Assembly: GCA_016199015.1 (NCBI GenBank)
Contig: JACQHN010000267.1
Location: 1 to 5,360 of the forward strand
DNA length: 5,360 nt
Direction: 5' to 3'
DNA from: Nitrospira defluvii
GTDB taxonomy: Bacteria > Nitrospirota > Nitrospiria > Nitrospirales > Nitrospiraceae
Each line of letters starts with the position of its first letter. Position 1 is the first letter of the stretch. Both the position numbers and the translations under genes were made by a program. The notes beneath the pieces were generated by a model. It was not told where the DNA came from. It saw only the letters and a list, made by a program, of their open reading frames with translations, and searched no databases. Shown here one piece after another: positions 1 through 4,157 of the stretch.

Positions 1-96
1 CAGCATGATCATGAGCGTGGTGGCCCCACCGAAGCAGATCGCTGCGGCACTGAGGAGATTATGCGAGGCCCAGATAAGAACCGCTTGCGTCATCAT
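1..96 (-). CDS. N-terminus of a membrane-anchored protein (partial)
   Basis: Only the first 32 codons are in the window; the frame is still open at base 1. The protein begins MMTQAVLIWASHNLLSAAAI and continues hydrophobic (C21, F22, then GGATTLMIML), so residues about 5-32 look like a transmembrane helix or uncleaved signal anchor. A strong ribosome binding site, GGAGGG (plus-strand 101-106), lies 4 nt before the first ATG (96-94) and 7 nt before the second (93-91). Either could be used, and the second has the more usual spacing. The protein family cannot be named from this fragment. The gene diverges from the plus-strand cluster that starts near 618, so its promoter should lie in the long leader region 107-617. 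The open frame, hydrophobic profile and good ribosome binding site together make this a real gene start. Confidence 0.6.
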   Translation of the reverse strand, partial: MMTQAVLIWASHNLLSAAAICFGGATTLMIML

Positions 97-357
97 CCTA
101 CCCTCCATCTATCAGAAACTCACCGAGCAGACAGGACTGCGACTCGAGTGTCCTGCGTACGACACCATTCATCGACCGCCTATCCTCGGCGCAGGGTGGC
201 AGACGGCCCATGCCAGACGTGGAAAACACGCATCCGGTGCAGGCCAGACGATGAGACATCATGTGACATCTTGCGACGCAAACCTCGCCGGAAGCACAAG
301 GCTCTCTCCGGAATAGATCGATTGGTCGGCCTCTGAACCGATCGCTGCAAGGTGAAC

Positions 358-474
358 ATGGCGACACTGGTGTTCTCTGGCGTCGAAGCGGCGGAGACTT
401 GGGACTTGCACGCGCAGGAGAGGAAGAAGATTGCGCGCGTAAGGGGAAAGCCGGCGTGGCTCAGTACGTCATAG
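358..474 (+). CDS. Possible small protein of 38 residues (weak)
   Basis: ATG at 358 opens a 38-codon frame ending in TAG at 472-474. It is preceded by AAGGTG (349-354), a plausible but closely spaced ribosome binding site. The product starts MATLVFSGVEAAETWDLHAQ, and its second half is basic (ERKKIARVRGK). It has no membrane segment or motif I recognise. The only arguments for it are the ribosome binding site and a fairly protein-like composition. The frame is short enough to be chance, so treat it as a candidate only. Confidence 0.2.
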   Translation: MATLVFSGVEAAETWDLHAQERKKIARVRGKPAWLSTS

Positions 475-553
475 TTCCACCCTATAGAGGGCCGCGCCTA
501 GTGTCAATGCGCCGAAGATCTTCACTCGATGCAAGAGCATGATTCTATGCGGC

Positions 554-563
554 AATAATTATT
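554..563. repeat. AT-rich perfect palindrome
   Basis: AATAATTATT is a perfect 10-bp palindrome and the most AT-rich spot in the left third of the window. It lies just upstream of the C-rich tract and about 55 bp before the ATG at 618. It could be part of a promoter -10 region or a protein-binding site for the divergent genes, but no well-spaced -35 element was found on either strand. Confidence 0.3.
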
Positions 564-577
564 ATCAGCCTACGCCT

Positions 578-601
578 CCCCACCCCACTTTTCCCTTCCC
601 C
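578..601 (-). other. Predicted G-quadruplex motif
   Basis: The plus strand at 575-610 is a 36-nt tract with no G and only three A. Read on the minus strand, 601 down to 578 holds four G-runs of 4, 3, 4 and 4, separated by loops of 2 (AA), 6 (AAAAGT) and 1 (T) nt. This fits the canonical G3+ N1-7 pattern for an intramolecular G-quadruplex. For plus-strand transcription the G-runs would be on the template strand. The tract ends 7 nt before the ATG at 618, so that start has no purine-rich Shine-Dalgarno sequence. The motif is seen directly; folding and function are inference. Confidence 0.5.
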
Positions 602-617
602 ATTCCTTTCAACCTGG

Positions 618-686
618 ATGGAGTCGGATCACAAGGCGCTCTTCCAACGGGACCTGGTCGTCGGTGAAGTTTACGTCGCTACGTGA
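618..686 (+). CDS. 22-codon mini-ORF from a duplicated gene start (candidate leader peptide)
   Basis: ATG at 618 opens MESDHKALFQRDLVVGEVYV, then Ala-Thr and a TGA at 684-686. Residues 8-21 (LFQRDLVVGEVYVA) are identical to residues 10-23 of the next ORF, because both are encoded by copies of a 43-bp direct repeat read in the equivalent frame. Its stop overlaps the next GTG start in the sequence GTGA, the arrangement typical of translationally coupled genes. No Shine-Dalgarno site precedes the ATG, since the upstream 36 nt are nearly pure pyrimidine. It may be a genuine leader, or the original start of the downstream gene cut off by a 71-bp duplication, which is not a multiple of three. The second explanation seems simpler. 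Confidence 0.3.
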   Translation: MESDHKALFQRDLVVGEVYVAT

Positions 687-750
687 ATGAGGCAATCAAG
701 ATTACAACGCTCTTCCAACGGGACCTGGTCGTCGGTGAAGTTTACGTCGC
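637..750 (+). repeat. 43-bp direct repeat, two identical copies (637-679 and 708-750)
   Basis: The two copies are identical over 43 bp, starting CGCTCTTCCAACGGGACCTG and ending in GTTTACGTCGC. They are separated by a 28-bp unique spacer, giving a 71-bp period. Both copies are read in the frame LFQRDLVVGEVYVA, the first in the 22-codon mini-ORF and the second inside the 127-codon ORF. Absence of any mismatch implies a recent duplication, a maintained repeat, or an assembly error. A 71-bp period shifts frame, so the copies cannot be read through as one longer protein. Confidence 0.85.
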
Positions 751-1066
751 CTCCACCGTAGATAGACCCTGCGCGTTGCCGGAAAGTGTGCTAGAGTGTG
801 ACGGCGCACACTACCTGATCTTTCCTATCGGTCACGCCTCTATCCTCTTAGCTCCGTCCTTTTGTGATCGACTCGCTCGTTTACTCTCTCCCTCCGTCCG
901 AGACAGTTCGATGAATTTCTTCATCGCTGAGTCACCGGCAGCAGGGATCTGCGCTGGGCGCCAAACGGGAGCTACCATGACGTGCAACTTTCAACCATCT
1001 GACGACCCGATTCTGCATCCAGATCGTGCCATATGCAGCCGAGCCCTCTCGCAGTCGTGTTTGTAA
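683..1066 (+). CDS. Hypothetical protein, 127 residues
   Basis: A GTG at 683 opens a frame that runs to TAA at 1064-1066. I do not recognise the family. The N-terminal half looks protein-like: a polar start, the stretch LFQRDLVVGEVYVAS (10-24), then HYLIFPIGHASILLAP, a hydrophobic but interrupted segment that reads more as beta-strand core than a membrane helix. The last 40 residues are rich in Cys, Ser, Ala and Pro and look less ordered. There are eight Cys and no clear metal-binding spacing. The start is uncertain: GTG lacks a good ribosome binding site and overlaps the TGA of the preceding mini-ORF (GTGA), so expression may depend on coupling. Its 5' end contains the second copy of the 43-bp repeat. 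It could be a damaged relic whose original start was at 618. Confidence 0.45.
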   Translation: MNEAIKITTLFQRDLVVGEVYVASTVDRPCALPESVLECDGAHYLIFPIGHASILLAPSFCDRLARLLSPSVRDSSMNFFIAESPAAGICAGRQTGATMTCNFQPSDDPILHPDRAICSRALSQSCL

Positions 1067-1109
1067 AGACAGCTCTGATCTTTATTAAGCAGGACCTAGC
1101 ACGTAGTGA

Positions 1110-1132
1110 CTCGCAGGAGGGAGTAGAGCGAG
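1110..1132 (+). other. Small hairpin with an orphan AGGAGG in its loop
   Basis: CTCGC (1110-1114) and GCGAG (1128-1132) form a perfect 5-bp stem around a 13-nt loop that begins AGGAGG. No ATG, GTG or TTG follows within normal spacing; the nearest ATG is at 1170. It may be a chance ribosome-binding-like sequence or a standby site in the leader of the next gene. Confidence 0.2.
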
Positions 1133-1205
1133 GATCAGCCCTCAAGCAATAAGAAGAGCCCCCACATTCATGCGCAGGCAGGATTACAAGGAGAACCCGA
1201 CCGTT

Positions 1206-1544
1206 ATGACAAATGTGCAACCGAGTCAGACACCAGCAGCAGCGAGATGGGTCCGTATTCCAAACGGGACCAAGGTCAGGCATCGTCATGAGGGATATGA
1301 CGGCCACATCGACGGCCTTACCGAGATCGTCGTTGGGCCGAATCGGAATCCTGACGGAAAAACGCAGTACCGGCTGAACATCGGCGGCGCGAACCGCCGA
1401 CTCGTCACAGAGGACGACCTTAGTATCCTGCTTGATGGCGACAATCTCGTGATCATGATCCGGCAGAAAGAACCGTACCGTCGCTCAATCACGTTGCAGT
1501 TGCATAGCGTCCTCTCGGAGGACCGCTTCATCAAACCGGCGTAG
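1206..1544 (+). CDS. Conserved-looking hypothetical protein, 112 residues
   Basis: The product begins MTNVQPSQTPAAARWVRIPN. Residues about 17-37 (IPNGTKVRHRHEGYDGHIDG) resemble a small SH3/KOW-like beta-barrel start: a basic strand, then Gly-x-x-Gly turns and 'IDGLTE'. A conserved-looking GPNRNPDGKTQYRLNIG (about 43-59) and an acidic EDDLSILLDGDNLVIMIRQK follow. The C-terminus has PYRRSITLQLHSVL. There is no signal peptide or membrane segment, so it is probably cytosolic. The motif-dense sequence with little low-complexity residue suggests a genuine family, but I cannot name a function. Start choice: AAGGAG (1188-1193) precedes this ATG by 12 nt. An in-frame ATG at 1170 would add 12 residues and has AAGAAGAG at 1151-1158. 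The stop is TAG 1542-1544. It is 85 nt upstream of the 68-residue gene on the same strand. Confidence 0.65.
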   Translation: MTNVQPSQTPAAARWVRIPNGTKVRHRHEGYDGHIDGLTEIVVGPNRNPDGKTQYRLNIGGANRRLVTEDDLSILLDGDNLVIMIRQKEPYRRSITLQLHSVLSEDRFIKPA

Positions 1545-1629
1545 TTTGAGAGCTGTTCTGGCTGTCGCGACTGTTCGGATTCCGTCAGCGTCACTCAGGT
1601 CCCACCACACCCTAACCACGGAGGGGATC

Positions 1630-1836
1630 ATGAGCCATAGTACGTTTCGCAAGCGTCAGCGGGAACAGACCCAGCGGGAACGACGACTAGAAAAAGAGGC
1701 TCGCCGCAACCAGCGCAAGACAGAAACACCGCTGCTGCCTGGATCCCACGCTCAAGATGATCCGGACCTGGCGGGCATGGTGCTAGGTCCTCAACGTCTT
1801 CATGAGGAAGAGGATAGTCGAATAGACGGACGATGA
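1630..1836 (+). CDS. Small very basic conserved hypothetical protein, 68 residues
   Basis: ATG at 1630 follows a strong ribosome binding site, GGAGGGG (1620-1626), three bases away (about 5 nt from the GGAGG core). The frame upstream lacks such a site, so this start is preferred. Residues 1-31 (MSHSTFRKRQREQTQRERRL then EKEARRNQRK) are highly charged and predicted to be a single long helix or coiled coil. Residues 43-54 (DDPDLAGMVLGP) are an acidic, Pro/Gly-bearing motif. I recall small bacterial proteins with this plan, a basic helix followed by 'DPD-AGIVPGPQ', and believe this belongs to that uncharacterised family; a database search would settle it. A nucleic-acid or ribosome partner is plausible from the charge but is inference. 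Stop TGA 1834-1836. It converges with the carbonic anhydrase gene. Confidence 0.75.
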   Translation: MSHSTFRKRQREQTQRERRLEKEARRNQRKTETPLLPGSHAQDDPDLAGMVLGPQRLHEEEDSRIDGR

Positions 1837-1983
1837 GTTCTTCGCGCTAGATCAGTTCGTAACAGCCGACCATACAGAAGGCGAATCGAACTTTCGCAGG
1901 GGATTCAGGAATGTCACGCTAAAGGATGCTAAATTCGAAGGTCGGAGCGGCAGGGTTTCAGTTCGCAGAAATAACCGATCCCA

Positions 1984-2011
1984 GCTCTCAACTAGCTGGC
2001 CGGCTGAGAGC
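1984..2011. other. Hairpin between convergent genes
   Basis: GCTCTCA (1984-1990) and TGAGAGC (2005-2011) form a perfect 7-bp inverted repeat with a 14-nt loop. It lies between the plus-strand 68-residue gene (stop at 1836) and the minus-strand carbonic anhydrase gene (stop at 2078), where a bidirectional terminator would be expected. No convincing T-tract follows on either strand, so intrinsic termination is doubtful. It may instead be a stabilising 3' structure. The rest of 1837-2077 holds nothing I can support. Confidence 0.35.
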
Positions 2012-2077
2012 ACGTATCGATGTTAATGAGAACGCACGAGATCTCTGGAGGCGGGATGCATCACCATTCGGCCCCCC

Positions 2078-2866
2078 TCACTCTTCGTCAATCTCTCGCT
2101 CATTGAGCGGCTGAACCGGGCGGGCATTATGGCCGAGCAGCGAAATAAATCGTTCGAGATGACTTGCCGTAATAGCGATCGGTGCCTTGAGCACGATCCA
2201 ATGGACGCCCTCGGTACAGGGAGGCGTGGTGAGCGAACCGTCGTAGGCGTAATGATGCAAGTCTTTCGGTAGCAACTCCTGCGGGTTCAATAGTAAGTCG
2301 CGCACGTCGTCTTGTTTGCCGCTTGGAATTCGGTCCCACACGGCTGACAGGGAAGCCGACTCAACCCCCAAATCCATCAGCACCGCTAAGACAACAAGAT
2401 GTCCCGCCGCATCTCGATGCACGAGATGCGCTTCCATCGGGTACGTGAGCCCATTAAGCTGATGTTCGCTCGGCTCATGAAAGTGGAACTCCTTGAGCGA
2501 ATAGGAGCGTCCAAGGATTTCGAGCGTTCCGCCTTCCTGAAAATCCACCTCGACGGTATGGCGTGACGTCACCACATGGGCTGGAGCCACTTTGTAATGA
2601 ATGAGCAAGCCGTCGTGGCTGTGTGGGTGGGGAGCGGTACGAATATTAATGGGTGACTGGTGAGCACCTTTTTCGCAGGAGGCGGTGGTCGGAGCGATTT
2701 CGCCCCAATGTGACGGCCCCTGATCGCTGTCATACTGCCATGCAAGGGCGGCCCCATTCGCAGGAACGAGAGCATGCAAACCGGCAAGATCTCCATCTGC
2801 CGCCCACAGGCTCCCAGCCATAGCCAGAACGCCGAGACCAAGACCAAACCCCAGACACTTCCTCAT
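2078..2866 (-). CDS. Alpha-class carbonic anhydrase, secreted (periplasmic)
   Basis: Zinc enzyme that interconverts CO2 and bicarbonate. Counted from the ATG at 2866 it has 262 residues. Residues 1-23 (MRKCLGFGLGLGVLAMAGSL then WAA) form a Sec signal peptide with a likely cut after Ala, so the enzyme acts outside the inner membrane. Alpha-CA hallmarks follow in order: WQYDSDQGPSHWG, QSPINI, KEFHFHEPSEH, MEAHLVH, DGSLTTPPCTEGVHW, and NARPVQPLNER. The zinc ligands should be the two His of FHFH (128, 130) and the His of EAHLVH (147). RHTVEVDF supplies the proton-shuttle His (103), SEH the gatekeeping Glu (134), and SLTTPP the active-site Thr (213). Cys64 and Cys217 match the usual bacterial disulfide. 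Nothing essential is missing. A TTG at 2887, right after an in-frame TAG, would add seven residues; the ATG is preferred because it gives a standard signal peptide and has GAGGGAG (2879-2885) 12 nt upstream. It has its own promoter and looks monocistronic. Confidence 0.96.
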   Translation of the reverse strand: MRKCLGFGLGLGVLAMAGSLWAADGDLAGLHALVPANGAALAWQYDSDQGPSHWGEIAPTTASCEKGAHQSPINIRTAPHPHSHDGLLIHYKVAPAHVVTSRHTVEVDFQEGGTLEILGRSYSLKEFHFHEPSEHQLNGLTYPMEAHLVHRDAAGHLVVLAVLMDLGVESASLSAVWDRIPSGKQDDVRDLLLNPQELLPKDLHHYAYDGSLTTPPCTEGVHWIVLKAPIAITASHLERFISLLGHNARPVQPLNEREIDEE

Positions 2867-2922
2867 CCGCGAAGGCAACTCCCTCAACTAATCAACTGAC
2901 CTGTAGCTAACAGAAGTGCCGT

Positions 2923-2951
2923 AATATAAACGACTACATTATGCACGTCAA
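2923..2951 (-). promoter_or_regulatory. Sigma70-type promoter of the carbonic anhydrase gene
   Basis: On the minus strand, TTGACG (plus 2951-2946) and TATATT (plus 2928-2923) are separated by exactly 17 bp, close to the TTGACA/TATAAT consensus. Transcription would start near 2916, giving a leader of about 50 nt before the ATG at 2866. Position, orientation and spacing all suit the carbonic anhydrase gene. It begins one base from the stop of the WD40 relic frame, at 2952. Confidence 0.7.
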
Positions 2952-2972
2952 TCATGACACCTTGGCATCTAT

Positions 2973-3003
2973 CCGGCCACCGAGCATCAATGAACGTGGC
3001 CGG
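2973..3003. repeat. Perfect 8-bp inverted repeat upstream of the carbonic anhydrase promoter
   Basis: CCGGCCAC (2973-2980) and GTGGCCGG (2996-3003) are exact inverted copies separated by 15 nt. A partial third copy, GTGCCGG, follows at 3008-3014. The repeat is 21 bp upstream of the -35 box of the carbonic anhydrase promoter. It could be a regulator site or a transcript hairpin. No T-tract follows on the minus strand, so it is unlikely to be a terminator for that direction. Confidence 0.45.
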
Positions 3004-3130
3004 TTCCGTGCCGGACAACCTTGACGATTTCCCCAATGCCATAGCCGAAGGCCGATGAGATAGGTGCGTCCGACTATAGGAATCGCCAACGAGCGCCTAT
3101 CCAGACTGGCGTCACATCCGAAACACTCAG

Positions 3131-3150
3131 GGCCGCTCCGCGGCCTTCTT
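3131..3150 (+). terminator. Terminator-like hairpin, plus strand (weak)
   Basis: GGCCGC (3131-3136), a 3-nt loop TCC, and GCGGCC (3140-3145) form a tight GC stem followed by TTCTT. It resembles a short intrinsic terminator reading rightward, but no plus-strand gene ends nearby and the site lies inside the minus-strand WD40 relic. It may be chance or a relic. Confidence 0.25.
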
Positions 3151-3382
3151 ACCCGCTCAATGAGCGCTCCGCTCGCGACGTCCCAGATCCAAACGGTTTC
3201 TTTCTTTTCAAGGTCTGTTTGGCAGGAGACCAGAGTTTTCCATCTGAGCTGAATTCCAAGGCCTTCACCGCCCCGCGCATTGAGCTAGGCCATAAGCTTT
3301 CCTCCGGCGACAAGATCCCACAGCCGTACAGGGTCTGAGGGAATCGGTCTCCTCGGAAGACCAGACGCACAGGAACTCTGTT

Positions 3383-4063
3383 TCAGGCATCAGGAATCTG
3401 CCAATCGATCGGCGCAAGATCCGCCTCGGTGAGGGCCCAATTGATCTGCGAGAAACACCTGGAGCCAAAGAACTTCCTCGCCGACAAGGGTGAGGGATGC
3501 GCGCAGGCAATCACAACATGTTGTGCGTTCGTGATGAGCGATTGTTTCTTCTTCGCCTCCCCGCCCCAGAGCACGAATACCACACGCGTCGGTTTAGCAT
3601 TCACGACCTCAAAGATCCGATCGGTCACGGCTTCCCATCCGCGCCCCCGATGCGAATTGGCTGCATGCGCGCGAACCGTCAAAACGGTATTCAACATCAG
3701 CACCCCCTGCCTGGCCCAGGGTTCCAGGCAGCCGTTGTTCGGAATGCGGCATCCGACATCGTCACGAAGTTCGCGATACACGTTCCTGAGAGACGGTGGT
3801 ACCGGCCGGACGTGAGGCCGCACGGAAAAACACAGACCATGCGCCATGCCTGGAGTGTGGTAGGGATCTTGGCCGAGCAGCACGACTCTGACCGTCTCGT
3901 AGGGCGTCACCCGCAGAGCCCGAAAAACGTCCTGACGCGGAGGCAGGACCGTCCGCCCTTCGGCCACTTCTTTCTCTAGGAAGGTATCGAGTGCCCGATA
4001 AGCGTCGCTGTTCGTCTCGGTTTTGAGCAACCGCTTCCAGCCTGAGGGAATGGGAGACAGCAT
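3383..4063 (-). CDS. ung: Uracil-DNA glycosylase, family 1
   Basis: Cleaves the N-glycosidic bond of uracil in DNA, arising from cytosine deamination or dUTP incorporation, and so starts base excision repair in the cytoplasm. The 226-residue product is full length for bacterial Ung. Visible family motifs: GQDPYH (64-69) with the water-activating catalytic Asp66; GLCFSVRP (76-83) with the uracil-stacking Phe79; PPSLRNVYREL (89-99); WARQGVLMLNTVLTVR (116-131) with uracil-reading Asn125; VFVLWGGEAKKK (162-173); and HPSPLSA (189-195) with catalytic His189 and the DNA-intercalating Leu193. The C-terminal PIDW is also typical. The N-terminus, with PSGWKRLL, matches the usual start, supporting the ATG at 4063, but only a weak, distant GAGGG precedes it. 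The insertion sequence begins within about 80 bp upstream and points away, so the native promoter may have been separated or replaced. The WD40 relic follows downstream. Confidence 0.97.
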   Translation of the reverse strand: MLSPIPSGWKRLLKTETNSDAYRALDTFLEKEVAEGRTVLPPRQDVFRALRVTPYETVRVVLLGQDPYHTPGMAHGLCFSVRPHVRPVPPSLRNVYRELRDDVGCRIPNNGCLEPWARQGVLMLNTVLTVRAHAANSHRGRGWEAVTDRIFEVVNAKPTRVVFVLWGGEAKKKQSLITNAQHVVIACAHPSPLSARKFFGSRCFSQINWALTEADLAPIDWQIPDA

Positions 4064-4088
4064 AGGATGATGACTATGGCGCCCTCAA

Positions 4089-4124
4089 CCCTTTTGCACG
4101 AGAAGGGAGCCTGTTGCACAAACC
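4089..4124. other. Junction between ung and the insertion sequence, with candidate IS left end
   Basis: CCCTT (4089-4093) and AAGGG (4103-4107) can pair around a 9-nt loop. Just inside lies CTGTTGCACAAACC (4111-4124), which looks like an insertion-sequence terminal repeat and shares TTGCAC with the hairpin loop. The matching right end is outside the window, so the exact boundary cannot be proven. It must lie between the ung start (4063) and the transposase start (4146 or 4185). Confidence 0.3.
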
Positions 4125-4137
4125 TCTTGATACCTAG

Positions 4138-4157
4138 GCAATTCTATGTCTAATTGC
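4138..4157 (+). promoter_or_regulatory. Inverted repeat around the upstream transposase start codon
   Basis: GCAATT (4138-4143) and AATTGC (4152-4157) are perfect inverted copies whose 8-nt loop (CTATGTCT) contains the ATG at 4146. In mRNA this could place the start codon in a hairpin loop and damp transposase translation. It could also be part of the terminal sequence bound by transposase. The stem is short and AT-rich, so the effect would be modest. Confidence 0.3.

Larger units (their letters stand above)
97..617. other. Largely non-coding divergent intergenic region
   Basis: This stretch separates the minus-strand membrane protein from the plus-strand small-gene cluster. The overlapping open frames in 97-370 are rich in Arg, Cys, His and Ser, lack convincing ribosome binding sites and resemble no family I know. 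Identifiable items are a weak 38-codon ORF (358-474), a 10-bp AT palindrome (554-563) and a C-rich tract (575-610). No confident promoter pair was found on either strand, although both flanking transcripts presumably start here. Confidence 0.5.
2952..3340 (-). pseudogene. Degraded WD40 beta-propeller gene fragment
   Basis: Three WD40-blade pieces occur in order on the minus strand but in different frames. Starting at 3329, VRLWDLVAGGKLMA, a typical blade end, runs into a TAG at 3287-3285. After a frame change, GAVKALEFSSDGK (about 3271-3235) is the start of the next blade. One missing base then shifts to the frame from 3233, which reads LVSCQTD and ETVWIWDVASGALIERV. Restoring one base would give the expected 'SDGKTLVS'. 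The same frame continues through ASLDRRSLAIPI and LRLWHWGN, a weaker third blade, to TGA at 2954-2952. WD40 propellers are protein-interaction scaffolds. The 5' part is absent because intact ung ends at 3383, about 50 bp from the first recognisable motif. Fragmentation, frameshifts and a stop all indicate a dead gene. Confidence 0.75.

Noticed and set aside
5..367. Three overlapping open frames (two plus, one minus) at the left end
   Set aside because: They overlap one another, have Arg/Cys/His/Ser-rich composition and no family motifs. The hydrophobic minus-strand start at 96 with its ribosome binding site explains bases 1-106 better.
637..750. Start of a CRISPR array
   Set aside because: Only two repeats of 43 bp with one 28-bp spacer exist, the repeat is coding-like, and there is no further copy or cas gene.
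972..1307. Minus-strand open frame of 111 codons
   Set aside because: It is antisense to the ends of two better-supported plus-strand genes and has no motif or convincing ribosome binding site.
1926..2114. Plus-strand 62-codon frame near the carbonic anhydrase stop
   Set aside because: It has no ribosome binding site, runs into the carbonic anhydrase gene on the opposite strand, and has low-complexity Ser/Arg content at its end.
2127..2847. Minus-strand alternative frames within the carbonic anhydrase gene
   Set aside because: They are out-of-frame readings of a gene with a full alpha-CA motif set.
2867..2887. TTG at 2887 as start of the carbonic anhydrase
   Set aside because: It directly follows an in-frame TAG and would place charged residues before the signal peptide; the ATG at 2866 gives a standard signal sequence.
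3149..3510. Two apparent minus-strand proteins (73 and 81 codons) between carbonic anhydrase and ung
   Set aside because: They are chance joins of frames through a frameshifted WD40 relic, and one overlaps the 3' end of ung.
3429..3979. Two plus-strand open frames (128 and 160 codons) across ung
   Set aside because: They are antisense to an intact uracil-DNA glycosylase with every active-site motif, and show no domain of their own.
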